Shown here: positions 34,079 to 42,374 of the stretch, piece after piece
Layout: each line of letters starts with the position of its first letter
Position numbering within the stretch: position 1 is the first letter of the stretch
Origin: Streptomyces sp. CB02261
GTDB taxonomy: Bacteria; Actinomycetota; Actinomycetes; Streptomycetales; Streptomycetaceae
Length of the DNA stretch: 64,000 bases
NCBI RefSeq assembly: GCF_001905665.1
Contig: NZ_LIVX01000014.1
Coordinates: forward strand, 1 to 64,000
Reading direction: 5' to 3'
Translations under genes and position numbers: made by a program
The notes under the pieces: generated by a model
Databases searched by the model: none
What the model saw: the letters and a program-made list of their open reading frames with translations, nothing else
What the model was told of the DNA's origin: nothing

Positions 34079-34416
34079 CGGAGGGCCGCGATCCGGGGGC
34101 CGGAGCGGGTGAGGTGCGTGATCCCGGGCTCCAGCCCGAGCGGACGCGGCTCGCGTGGCGGCGTACGACGCTGTCGTGCACGGTGGTGGCCGTCCTCGCC
34201 GTCAAACTGGCCGTCCACGACGGCGTCACGGCGGTGGGGCTGACCGGGCTCGCGCTGTCGGCGCTGGTGTGGATCGGTTTCCTGGCCGTGGCCCACCGGC
34301 GGATCCGGTCCCTGAGCGCGGCCAGGCCGCGGTCCCTCTCGCACCGGGGCGCGCTGCTCGCGGCGGTGTGCACGCTCGCGCTCGCCGCCCTCGGGGCGGC
34401 GATGATCTGGTCGTGA
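34075..34416 (+). CDS. DUF202 membrane protein
   Basis: The 113-residue protein has the DUF202 motif LQPERTRLAWRRTTLS and three membrane helices. It pairs with the preceding DUF202 gene, with a 4-bp GTGA overlap, so the two likely act as a heteromeric membrane pair. Function unknown. Confidence 0.85.
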   Translation: MTEGRDPGAGAGEVRDPGLQPERTRLAWRRTTLSCTVVAVLAVKLAVHDGVTAVGLTGLALSALVWIGFLAVAHRRIRSLSAARPRSLSHRGALLAAVCTLALAALGAAMIWS

Positions 34417-34486
34417 CTTTCCCCCGGCGCGGGCCGACTGGCAGTCTTCCCCCTGTCCAGTCGGGCTCTCCACCGGGGGAATTCCT

Positions 34487-35407
34487 GTGTCTGCCACCGA
34501 TCCCACCGATCCCTACGTCGTCGCGCTCGCTCCGAAGGTCCATGCCTTCGTCCAGCCCGACGGCGGCTGGTGCCTGAACAACGCCGGTTTCCTCGGCGAC
34601 GCGCGCGAGTCGCTGCTCGTCGACACCGCCGCCACCGAGCGGCGGGCGCGGCTGCTGCGCGAGGCGGTGCTCGCCCACGGACTCCCGGTGCCGGGGACCG
34701 TCGTCTCCACCCACCACCACGGCGACCACACCTACGGCAACGGCGTGTTCCTGCCGGAGGCGCGGATCGTGGGGCACGAGAACTGCCGGCGGGAGCAGCT
34801 CGCGGCCGGGCACCAGCTCCATCTGCTGTGGCCGCGTACCGACTTCGGGAAGGTCGACATCCTGCCGCCGTCCGTCACCTACCACGAGCGGCTGACGCTG
34901 TACGTGGGGGACGTCGAGGTGCGGCTGCTCCACCCGGGTCCCGCGCACACCACCGGCGACACGATCGTGCACCTCCCCGACCAGGGTGTGGTCTTCACCG
35001 GTGACCTCGTCTTCCACGGCGGGACGCCCTTCCTGCCGATGGGGTCGCTCACCGGCTCGCTGCGTGCGCTGGAGCTGCTGCGGTCCCTCGACGCGCCGAC
35101 GGTGGTCCCCGGGCACGGGCGGGTGACCGACCCCTCGGCGTACGACGCCACGGAGCGGTACCTGCTGTGGGTGCGGGAGCTGGCCGCCGAGGGGTACGCG
35201 AGGGGGGCGACGCCGCTGGAGACGGCGCGGCGGGCGGAGCTCGGCGAGTTCGCCGCGTGGCGGGAGAACGAGCGGCTCGTGGCGAACCTGCACCGGGCGT
35301 ACGCGGAGCTGGAGGGCCTGCCGGAGGGCCACGCGCTGGACCCGGCGGTGGTGTTCGGCGACATGGCGGCGATGAACGGCGGGGTGCCGGTGGCCTGCCA
35401 CGCGTAG
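34487..35407 (+). CDS. MBL-fold metallohydrolase
   Basis: The 306-residue protein has the metal motif STHHHGDHTYGN, the ligand His in LLHPGPAHTTGDT, Asp in FTGDLVFHGG and the late His in PGHGRVTD. It therefore keeps all dizinc ligands. The C-terminal part is helical. Its likely substrate class is thioesters or small lactones, which cannot be decided. The GTG start at 34487 is preceded by GGGGGAA. Confidence 0.85.
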   Translation: MSATDPTDPYVVALAPKVHAFVQPDGGWCLNNAGFLGDARESLLVDTAATERRARLLREAVLAHGLPVPGTVVSTHHHGDHTYGNGVFLPEARIVGHENCRREQLAAGHQLHLLWPRTDFGKVDILPPSVTYHERLTLYVGDVEVRLLHPGPAHTTGDTIVHLPDQGVVFTGDLVFHGGTPFLPMGSLTGSLRALELLRSLDAPTVVPGHGRVTDPSAYDATERYLLWVRELAAEGYARGATPLETARRAELGEFAAWRENERLVANLHRAYAELEGLPEGHALDPAVVFGDMAAMNGGVPVACHA

Positions 35408-35440
35408 CGCTCGGACGCGCGGGTGCGGGGTGTGGGGTGT

Positions 35441-35464
35441 GGGGGCGCCGTCCCCGGTGCCCCC
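35441..35464. terminator. Bidirectional hairpin
   Basis: GGGGGCGCC pairs with GGTGCCCCC (one G-U) around GTCCCC, between the convergent MBL and glucarate dehydratase genes. Confidence 0.55.
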
Positions 35465-35486
35465 GTCCCGTCCCGCCGGAGGGGGG

Positions 35487-36809
35487 CTACCAGGTGCTCG
35501 GTCGCCAGGCGGGATCCGCGCGCCGCATCGCCGCCGCGTCGTCCCGGTCCCGCAGGGTGCCGTCGTCGTCGAGCCACCGGCGGTGCAGGGAGGCGAGCGC
35601 GGGGCGGTCGAGGTCGACGCCGAGGCCGGGGGCGTCGGAGACGGCGAGCCGTCCGTCCCGGAAGACGGGGCGGGTGGTGACGACGTCCTCGGTCTGCCAC
35701 GGGTAGTGGGTGTCGCAGGCGTGGTGGAGTTCGGGCAGGGTCGCGGCGACCTGGGTCATGGCGGCGAGGCTGATGCCCAGGTGGGTGTTGGAGTGCATGG
35801 AGAGCCCGACGCCGTACGTCCGACAGAGCGCGGCCAGTTCGCGGGTGCGCCCGAGGCCGCCCCAGTAGTGGTGGTCGCAGAGGACGATCCGTACCGCCCC
35901 CTTCGCGAAGGCCTCCGGGACCTCCTCGAAGGTGGTCACGCACATGTTGGTCGCGAGCGGCACGTCGGTGCGGGCGGCGATCTCGGCCATGGCGCCGGTG
36001 CCGCTCGCGGGGTCCTCCAGGTATTCGAGGACGCCGTCGAGTTCGCGTGCCACGGCCAGTGAGGTCTCCACGGACCAGGCGCCGTTGGGGTCGAGCCGGA
36101 GGGGCCGGCCGGGGAACGCCTCGGCCAGCGCGCGGATCGCGGCGATCTCCCGCTCGGGCTCGAACACACCGCCCTTGAGCTTGAAGGACCGGAACCCGTG
36201 GAGGCGGTCGAAGCGGCGGGCCTGCGCGACGATCCCGGCGGGGTCGAGGGCGGGGCCCCAGTCGTCCGCCGCCTCCGCGCCCGGGTGCGCGGCCCAGCGG
36301 TAGAAGAGATAGGCGCTGTACTCGACGGTGTCGCGGACCTTGCCGCCGAGGAGGGCGTGGACGGGCAGGCCAAGGGTCTTGCCGAGCGCGTCGAGGCAGG
36401 CGGTCTCGAAGGCGGAGACGACGGAGAGGCGGAGCTTCTCCGCGGTCCTGACCCCGCGCAGCCCGGCGGCGGAGACGCCGGCGTCCGGCTCCTCAGCGCC
36501 GAGGGCCGGGGCGGTCGCCGAGGTGGCGCCGGTCGCGGGCGTCGGGTCGGTCGCCGTGGCCAGGGTGAAGAGTGCGTTCACGTCCGTGACCGGGTGTCCG
36601 GGCAGCGCTTCGGCCAGCGGCCGGGCGAGGTCCAGGTAGACGCCGTCGCCGTAGGTCTCCCCCAGGCCGCTGACGCCTCCGCGGGTGATCACCTCGACCA
36701 CCAGCCGGGGGGTGGAGGGCTGGTGGACTCCCTGGACGTTGAGGAGAGGCGGGTCGGAGATGAGGATCGGGGTCAGCCGGACTTCGTCGACGATCAGCTT
36801 CGCATCCAT
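35487..36809 (-). CDS. gudD: Glucarate dehydratase (enolase superfamily)
   Basis: The enzyme dehydrates D-glucarate (and often idarate) to 5-keto-4-deoxyglucarate. The 440-residue protein has the catalytic Lys in RSFKLKGGVF, the metal-binding Asp in LRLDPNGAW, the following Glu and Asn ligands (LEDP; ATNMCV), and the His in SMHSNTHLGIS. A short Thr/Ala-rich insert near residue 90 is unusual. No other glucarate gene is adjacent. The ATG at 36809 is divergent from the kinase gene. Confidence 0.87.
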   Translation of the reverse strand: MDAKLIVDEVRLTPILISDPPLLNVQGVHQPSTPRLVVEVITRGGVSGLGETYGDGVYLDLARPLAEALPGHPVTDVNALFTLATATDPTPATGATSATAPALGAEEPDAGVSAAGLRGVRTAEKLRLSVVSAFETACLDALGKTLGLPVHALLGGKVRDTVEYSAYLFYRWAAHPGAEAADDWGPALDPAGIVAQARRFDRLHGFRSFKLKGGVFEPEREIAAIRALAEAFPGRPLRLDPNGAWSVETSLAVARELDGVLEYLEDPASGTGAMAEIAARTDVPLATNMCVTTFEEVPEAFAKGAVRIVLCDHHYWGGLGRTRELAALCRTYGVGLSMHSNTHLGISLAAMTQVAATLPELHHACDTHYPWQTEDVVTTRPVFRDGRLAVSDAPGLGVDLDRPALASLHRRWLDDDGTLRDRDDAAAMRRADPAWRPSTW

Positions 36810-36880
36810 ATGTGAACTCTATTCATGGACACGACCTGGAGGCCAGAGCACGGAGACGCTTTCCCCGCGCCCCTCTGGAC

Positions 36881-36900
36881 GACATACCGACTGGTCGGTC
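36881..36900. promoter_or_regulatory. TetR-type operator A before the kinase/ACAD operon
   Basis: The core ACCGAC-TG-GTCGGT is a perfect palindrome. The 20-bp site matches, in opposite orientation, the site before the SDR-tetR operon at 40804-40823 (17 of 20 bases). Its half GGTCGGT also resembles butyrolactone-receptor sites. The TetR gene at 39261-39854 lies between the two sites and is the best candidate to bind them. Confidence 0.6.
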
Positions 36901-36941
36901 ATCATGAACGCCGACCGAAGCCGATCCGGAGGTACGTACGC

Positions 36942-37964
36942 ATGAGTTCCGCCCCGCCGCCTGGCCTCGACCCCGAGCAGCTGCGCCGCTTCCTCGACCG
37001 CGAGCGCCCCGGCCTGGTGTCCGGCCCCCTCGAAGCCCGGCTGATCGAGGGCGGCCGGTCGAACCTGACGTACGTGGTGACCGACGGCACCGGGCGCTGG
37101 GTCGTCCGCCGGCCGCCGCTCGGCCACGTCCTCGCCACCGCCCATGACATGCGGCGCGAGCACCGCGTCATCAGCGCCCTGCACACCACGGCCGTCCCCG
37201 TCCCGGAGACACTGCTGCTCTGCGAGGACGACTCCGTGCTCGGGGCGCCCTTCTACGTCATGGAGTTCGTCGAGGGCACGCCCTACCGCTCGGCCCGTGA
37301 ACTCGCCCCGCTCGGTCCCGAGCGCACCCGCGCGGCCGTCCTCGGCCTGGTCGACACCCTCGTCGACCTGCACGCCGTGGACCCGGCCGCCGTCGGGCTC
37401 GGCGACTTCGGGCGCCCCGAGGGCTTCCTGGACCGGCAGCTGCGCCGCTGGGGCAAGCAGCTCGACGCCTCGCGCGGCCGCGAACTGGACGGGATCGACG
37501 AGCTGCACGCCGCCCTCGGCCGCTCGCTCCCGGCGTCTCCCGCGCCCACGGTGATCCACGGCGACTACCGGCTCGACAACGTGCTCATCGACGGTGACGA
37601 CCGCATCCGGGCCGTCCTCGACTGGGAGATGTCGACGCTCGGCGACCCGCTCACCGACCTCGGCCTGCTCGTCATGTACAGCACGCCGCTCGACCTGCCG
37701 GACTCCCCCGTGTCCACGACCGCCACGGCCCCCGGCCACCCGAGCGCCGCCGAGCTGGTCGAGCGGTACGCGGCCCGCTCGGGCCGCGACACCTCCGCGC
37801 TCGCCTGGTACACCGCCTTCGCCTGGTTCAAGCTCGCCGTGATCCTGGAGGGCATCCACTACCGCTGGACCCTCGGGCAGACCGTCGGCGCGGGCTTCGA
37901 CCGCATCGGCGACCTCGTCCCCGTCTTCATCGAGCACGGCCTGACCACCCTTCAGGAGGGCTGA
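36942..37964 (+). CDS. APH-fold kinase of the ACAD10/11 type
   Basis: The 340-residue protein has an aminoglycoside-phosphotransferase fold with the catalytic loop HGDYRLDN (His206, Asp208, Asn213) and the metal Asp in LDWEMSTLGDP (Asp227). Antibiotic resistance is unlikely: it lies 6 bp before an acyl-CoA dehydrogenase gene, and the two families are fused in mammalian ACAD10/ACAD11 and paired in Pseudomonas levulinate catabolism (LvaA). There the kinase phosphorylates the hydroxyl of 4-hydroxyacyl-CoA. ATG 36942 is fixed by GGAGGT. Confidence 0.85.
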   Translation: MSSAPPPGLDPEQLRRFLDRERPGLVSGPLEARLIEGGRSNLTYVVTDGTGRWVVRRPPLGHVLATAHDMRREHRVISALHTTAVPVPETLLLCEDDSVLGAPFYVMEFVEGTPYRSARELAPLGPERTRAAVLGLVDTLVDLHAVDPAAVGLGDFGRPEGFLDRQLRRWGKQLDASRGRELDGIDELHAALGRSLPASPAPTVIHGDYRLDNVLIDGDDRIRAVLDWEMSTLGDPLTDLGLLVMYSTPLDLPDSPVSTTATAPGHPSAAELVERYAARSGRDTSALAWYTAFAWFKLAVILEGIHYRWTLGQTVGAGFDRIGDLVPVFIEHGLTTLQEG

Positions 37965-37970
37965 ACCACC

Positions 37971-39203
37971 ATGGACTTCGCCTACGACGCCCGCACCGAG
38001 GAGCTCCGCGCCAGGCTCCTCGCCTTCATGGACGCGCATGTGTACCCGACCGAGGAGACCGCGGAGGCTCAGCGCGCCGCGCTCGCCTCGCCCTGGGACA
38101 CCCCGGCCGTCGTCGAGGAGCTGAAGGCCGAGGCCAGGCGGCAGGGCCTCTGGAACCTCTTCTTCGTGGACCAGCACGGCTCCACCGGCGCCGGGTACGG
38201 GGCGGGGCTGACCAACCTCCAGTACGCGCCGCTCGCCGAGATCACCGGCCGCAGCCCGCACCTGGCGCCGACCGCCCTCAACTGCGCCGCCCCGGACACC
38301 GGGAACATGGAACTGCTCGCCCAGTTCGGCGACGAGGCGCAGAAGAAGCAGTGGCTGGAGCCGCTCCTCGCGGGCGAGATCCGCTCGGCGTTCGCGATGA
38401 CCGAGCCCGAGGTGGCCTCGTCCGACGCGACGAACATCGAGACCCGGATCCGGCGCGACGGCGACTCGTACGTCGTCGACGGCCGCAAGTGGTACATCTC
38501 CGGGGCCATGAACCCCGACTGCAAGATCTTCATCGTCATGGGCAAGACCGACCCCGACGGGCCGGACCTCCGCCGCCAGCAGTCGATGATCCTCGTACCG
38601 CGCGACACCCCGGGCGTCGAGGTGCGGCGCGCGATGCAGGTGTACGGGTACGAGGACCACTCCCACGGCGGCCACGCCGAGGTGATCTTCGACGGGGCGC
38701 GGGTGCCGGCCGCGAACCTGATCGGTGAGGAGGGCGGCGGCTTCGCCATCGCGCAGGCCCGGCTCGGCCCCGGCCGCATCCACCACTGCATGCGGCTCAT
38801 CGGGATGGCCGAGCGGGCCGTCGAGCTGATGTGCCGCCGGGCGGTCTCCCGTACCGCGTTCGGCAAGACGCTCGCCCAGCAGGGCGTGGTGCAGAACTGG
38901 ATCGCGGACGCCCGGGTGACGATCGAGCAGCTGCGGCTCCTCGTCCTCAAGACGGCCTGGCTGATGGACACCGTCGGCAACCGCGGCGCGCACACCGAGA
39001 TCCAGGCCATCAAGATCGCGACCCCGCGCGCGGTGGTCGACATCATCGACAAGGCCGTGCAGGCGCACGGGGCGGGCGGGGTGTCGCAGGACTTCCCGCT
39101 GGCCGAACTGTGGGCGGCGGCGCGGACGCTGAAGCTCGCGGACGGGCCGGACGAGGTGCACCAGCGGTCGCTGGCGCGGCGGGAGCTGAAGCAGTACCTG
39201 TAG
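37971..39203 (+). CDS. Acyl-CoA dehydrogenase of the ACAD10/11 type
   Basis: The 410-residue flavoprotein has ACAD signatures (FAMTEPEVASSDATNIET; the C-terminal helical domain with FGKTLAQQG and HGAGGVSQDFPLA). The position of the usual catalytic Glu (YEGT) reads ADGPDEVH, so Asp391 stands there. The same ADGPDEVH block is, to my knowledge, typical of ACAD10/11. With the kinase it probably converts a 4-phosphorylated acyl-CoA to the 3-hydroxy form for beta-oxidation. It is cotranscribed with the kinase (6-bp gap). Confidence 0.87.
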   Translation: MDFAYDARTEELRARLLAFMDAHVYPTEETAEAQRAALASPWDTPAVVEELKAEARRQGLWNLFFVDQHGSTGAGYGAGLTNLQYAPLAEITGRSPHLAPTALNCAAPDTGNMELLAQFGDEAQKKQWLEPLLAGEIRSAFAMTEPEVASSDATNIETRIRRDGDSYVVDGRKWYISGAMNPDCKIFIVMGKTDPDGPDLRRQQSMILVPRDTPGVEVRRAMQVYGYEDHSHGGHAEVIFDGARVPAANLIGEEGGGFAIAQARLGPGRIHHCMRLIGMAERAVELMCRRAVSRTAFGKTLAQQGVVQNWIADARVTIEQLRLLVLKTAWLMDTVGNRGAHTEIQAIKIATPRAVVDIIDKAVQAHGAGGVSQDFPLAELWAAARTLKLADGPDEVHQRSLARRELKQYL

Positions 39204-39212
39204 CCGTCACGG

Positions 39213-39250
39213 CGGAGGGGCCCACGACCGGTCGGTCGTGGGCCCCTCCG
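39213..39250. terminator. Bidirectional terminator
   Basis: CGGAGGGGCCCACGAC pairs perfectly with GTCGTGGGCCCCTCCG, 16 bp around a 6-nt loop, between the convergent ACAD and tetR genes. Confidence 0.8.
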
Positions 39251-39260
39251 TCGTACGGGC

Positions 39261-39854
39261 TCAGGGGCGGAGCGCCCGGAGCAGGAGGTCGGCGAGGTGG
39301 CCGGCGACCTGCTCGGGGGTGAGCGGGCCGTCCGGGCGGTACCAGGTGGAGAGGTGGTGGACGGAGCCGAAGTGGTAGTCGACGACCAGGTCGGCGGGGG
39401 TCGCCGCCGAGAACACCCCGGCCTGCTGACCCTCCTCGATCAGGGCCCGGAACCGCTCGTGGTAGCGGCGCCGCTCGGAGCGGACCTGCTTGTTCTTCTC
39501 GGGGCTCAGGTGGTGCATGGAGCGGAAGAAGATGGCGGCGTCGTCGAGGTTCTCGATGGTGGTGACGACGACGTCGGCCGCCGCGTCGCGCAGCCGGTCC
39601 TCGATGGGCGCGTCGGCGTCCGCGAACGCGTCCAGGCGCTCCTGCTGGAGGCGCAGGACACGGGAGTAGACCTCCTGGAGGAGGTCCTCCTTGGAGCCGA
39701 AGTAGTGGTAGAGGGCGCCCTTGGTGACCCCGGCGGCCTCGACGATCTCCTGGACCGAGGTCCGGTCGTACCCCTGCTCGGCGAAGAGCCGGGTGGCGGC
39801 GGCGAGGAGCCTCTGGGGGACGGGGGTGCCGCTCCCGTCCGTCGTCCTGGCCAT
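39261..39854 (-). CDS. TetR-family regulator, probable local repressor of lipid-type genes
   Basis: The 197-residue protein has a TetR helix-turn-helix (RLFAEQGYDRTSVQEIVEAAGVTKGALYHYFGSKEDLL, about residues 18-55), and a helical effector domain. Its genes-of-neighbourhood are the kinase/ACAD pair, an SDR and itself; two matching palindromes precede those units (36881 and 40804). An acyl-CoA is the likely ligand. It lies 85 bp after the SDR gene on the same strand and may be cotranscribed with it, giving autoregulation. The ATG at 39854 has GGAAGG upstream. Confidence 0.85.
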   Translation of the reverse strand: MARTTDGSGTPVPQRLLAAATRLFAEQGYDRTSVQEIVEAAGVTKGALYHYFGSKEDLLQEVYSRVLRLQQERLDAFADADAPIEDRLRDAAADVVVTTIENLDDAAIFFRSMHHLSPEKNKQVRSERRRYHERFRALIEEGQQAGVFSAATPADLVVDYHFGSVHHLSTWYRPDGPLTPEQVAGHLADLLLRALRP

Positions 39855-39939
39855 GCTCCGCCGCCTTCCGTGGTGATCGTTTTCAGTCATGCGGAACGTG
39901 TTCCCGCCGGTAGATCTTCCCATCCGCCGGGGCCGGCGC

Positions 39940-40755
39940 CTACGGGTGCCCGTCCACCGGCTGCCGGGTGCCCGTCTCCCAGGCCTGCTGGAGGTGGTTC
40001 ATGGTGGAGAGCCAGCGCTCGGGGTCGGTGGCCCGGTTGCGGTAGTAGCCGGCGACCTCGGGGTGCGGCAGGACGAGGAAGCGGTCCGCCGCGACGGCGT
40101 CGAGCAGCGCGTCGGCGACGGCCTCGGGCTCGATGGCGGTGGGGGCGAGGACGAGCTCGCCGGCCGATCCGGCGGAGGTGAGCATGTCCGTACGGACGCC
40201 CTGCGGGCAGATGGCGTGCACCTTGAGGCCGCGGTGCCGGTAGGTCAGGGAGAGCCATTCGGCGAAGGCGTACGCGCCGTGCTTGGAGACGCTGTAGGGC
40301 GCGGCGCCGATCATGGTGAGCAGTCCGGCGGCGGAGACGGTGGAGACGAACCGGCCGCTTCCGCGCTCCAGCCACTCCGGGAGGAGAGCACGGGCCGCGC
40401 GGACGTGCGCCATGACGTTGACGTCCCAGGCGGCGGCCCACACGTCCTCGTCGGCGAAGGCGTCGCCGGGCGAGGACAGACCGGCGTTGGCGCACCAGAT
40501 GTCGACGGTCCCGCCGAGGGCCTCGCGGGCCTCGTCGACGACGGCGGAGGCGTCACCGGGGACGGCGAGGGCGCCGATCTCCTCGGCGACGGCCTTCGTG
40601 CGGACGGGGTCGAGGTCGTTGACGACGACCCGGGCCCCCTCGGCGGCGAACCGGCGGGCGAGGGCGGCGCCGATGCCCCCGCCCGCTCCCGTGACGACGA
40701 CCCCGGCGCCCCGGACGACGTCCGCGCCCGTGCTCCCGCTCGTACCCGCTCCCAT
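39940..40755 (-). CDS. Short-chain dehydrogenase/reductase
   Basis: The 271-residue protein has the NAD(P) motif TGAGGGIG (about residues 22-29), NAG in WCANAGLSS, and the catalytic YSVSK (Tyr154, Lys158). The context (kinase, ACAD, TetR) suggests that it oxidises a hydroxyacyl-CoA or alcohol. The ATG at 40755 has GAGAGGTGG upstream. Operator-like sequence lies 50 bp before it. Confidence 0.87.
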   Translation of the reverse strand: MGAGTSGSTGADVVRGAGVVVTGAGGGIGAALARRFAAEGARVVVNDLDPVRTKAVAEEIGALAVPGDASAVVDEAREALGGTVDIWCANAGLSSPGDAFADEDVWAAAWDVNVMAHVRAARALLPEWLERGSGRFVSTVSAAGLLTMIGAAPYSVSKHGAYAFAEWLSLTYRHRGLKVHAICPQGVRTDMLTSAGSAGELVLAPTAIEPEAVADALLDAVAADRFLVLPHPEVAGYYRNRATDPERWLSTMNHLQQAWETGTRQPVDGHP

Positions 40756-40803
40756 GGCGTGGTCCACCTCTCCGCGACGACGACCTGTCACTGCCGATCG
40801 GCA

Positions 40804-40823
40804 GACTAACCGGTCGGTATGTC
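40804..40823. promoter_or_regulatory. TetR-type operator B before the SDR-tetR operon
   Basis: Read on the minus strand it begins GACATACCGACCGGTTAG and matches operator A (36881-36900) at 17 of 20 positions. The plus-strand half GGTCGGTATGT fits the half-site consensus reported for the S. griseus A-factor receptor ArpA. The TetR at 39261 is the nearer candidate. Confidence 0.6.
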
Positions 40824-40969
40824 GGGAGGGAAGGGACCGGGCGGGGGTGACGGAGCAGCCGTGGCGGACGCGTCCCGCACGCCTCGTTCCCCGGGGAGGT
40901 CGGGAGCGCTAGCGTGCGTGCCCATGTCACGTGCCCCGGCCCGGGGACGGCGATCGAGGAGGTTTCCGC

Positions 40970-42220
40970 ATGAGCCTGTCGCGACGGAGTCTGCTGGCCG
41001 CCGGAGGCGCGCTCGGGGCGGTGGCGGCCGCCGCGCCCCCCGCCTCGGCGGCCGGGGAGGAGTCGGAGCGGCGCCGGGTCCGGACCGGGTTCGAGCGGCT
41101 CGCGGCCGACGGCTACGCCCTCCTCGCCGGCGAACGGGTCGGCGTCGTCACCAATCCGACGGGCGTCACCCGAGACGCCCGGCACATCGTGGACGTGATG
41201 CACGCCGACGCGCGCGTGGATCTGGCCGCCGTCTTCGGCCCCGAGCACGGTTTCCGCGGTACGGCCCAGGCGGGGGGCTCCGAGGGGCGGTACGACGACC
41301 CGGCGACCGGGCTGCCCGTCTACGACACGTACCTGAAGAGCGGACAGCCGCTCGCGGACGTCTTCACCGCCTCCGGCGTGGACACCGTCGTCTTCGACAT
41401 CCAGGACGTGGGCGCCCGCTTCTACACCTACATCTGGACGCTGTACGACTGCATGGCGGCCGCGGCGCTCGCCGGCAAGCGGTTCGTGGTCCTGGACCGG
41501 CCGAACCCGGTCACCGGGCGGGCGGCGCTCGGTCCCGTCCTGGACCGGGCGTTCGCCACGTTCGTCGGACGTGAGCCGATCGCGCAGGCGCACGGCATGA
41601 CGGTGGCCGAGCTGGCCCGGCTCTTCAACGGCGAGTTCCTGACCTCGCCCGTCGCCCTGGAGACGGTGCGGATGACGGGGTGGCGGCGGACGGACTTCTT
41701 CGACGCGACCGGGCTGCCCTGGGTGCCGCCCAGCCCGAACATGCCGACGCCGGACACCGCGCTCGTGTACTCCGGCACCTGTCTCTTCGAGGGCACCAAC
41801 CTGTCCGAGGGCAGGGGCACCACCCGCCCGTTCGAGCTCCTCGGCGCCGAGGGGATCGACCGGCGGTGGGCGGAGGCGGCCAACGCGCTCGGCCTGCCCG
41901 GGGTCCGGTTCCGGGAGGCGTACTTCGCGCCGACGTTCTCCAAGTTCCAGGGGAAGACGGTGGGCGGGGTGCAGGTGCACGTCCACGACCGGGAGTCCTT
42001 CGACCCGGTACGGACCGGGATCGGACTCCTGGTCACCGCCCGGAACTCCTGGTCCGGCTTCGCCTGGCGGGCGGACCACTGGATCGACAAGCTGACCGGT
42101 TCGACCCGCGTACGGACGCTGATCGACGCCGGCGCGGGCGTCGACGAGACCGTGGGGGCGTGGCAGACGGACCTGACGGCGTTCCGGGCGGTGCGGAAGG
42201 AGTACCTGCTCTACCGCTGA
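40970..42220 (+). CDS. Secreted exo-beta-N-acetylmuramidase-type protein (DUF1343/NamZ)
   Basis: The 416-residue protein begins with a twin-arginine signal (LSRRSLLAAGG... to about residue 30, ending ASAAG). The mature part is a DUF1343/NamZ domain (GVVTNPTGVTRD; FGPEHGFRG; FDIQDVGARFYTYIWTL; RPNPVTG). NamZ from Bacillus releases MurNAc from peptidoglycan fragments, so cell-wall recycling or attack is the likely role outside the membrane. GAGGAGGT supports the ATG at 40970. Confidence 0.85.
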   Translation: MSLSRRSLLAAGGALGAVAAAAPPASAAGEESERRRVRTGFERLAADGYALLAGERVGVVTNPTGVTRDARHIVDVMHADARVDLAAVFGPEHGFRGTAQAGGSEGRYDDPATGLPVYDTYLKSGQPLADVFTASGVDTVVFDIQDVGARFYTYIWTLYDCMAAAALAGKRFVVLDRPNPVTGRAALGPVLDRAFATFVGREPIAQAHGMTVAELARLFNGEFLTSPVALETVRMTGWRRTDFFDATGLPWVPPSPNMPTPDTALVYSGTCLFEGTNLSEGRGTTRPFELLGAEGIDRRWAEAANALGLPGVRFREAYFAPTFSKFQGKTVGGVQVHVHDRESFDPVRTGIGLLVTARNSWSGFAWRADHWIDKLTGSTRVRTLIDAGAGVDETVGAWQTDLTAFRAVRKEYLLYR

Positions 42221-42374
42221 GGCGGCGGGCCGGACGGGGCTGTCCCCGGGTGCCGGGGGCCACCACGGGCCGCCTCCGGACCGCGGGGTGCGGCGAGGCG
42301 CCTGGGGCTGTCCCCCGGTCGGCACGGGTGCGGGCGGGATGTTCCGCCAGCGTCCCGCCGACCACGCTGGTCCC

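Noticed and set aside
36942..37964. Aminoglycoside phosphotransferase as an antibiotic resistance gene
   Set aside because: The pairing with an acyl-CoA dehydrogenase gene and the ACAD10/11-type architecture point to acyl-CoA metabolism.
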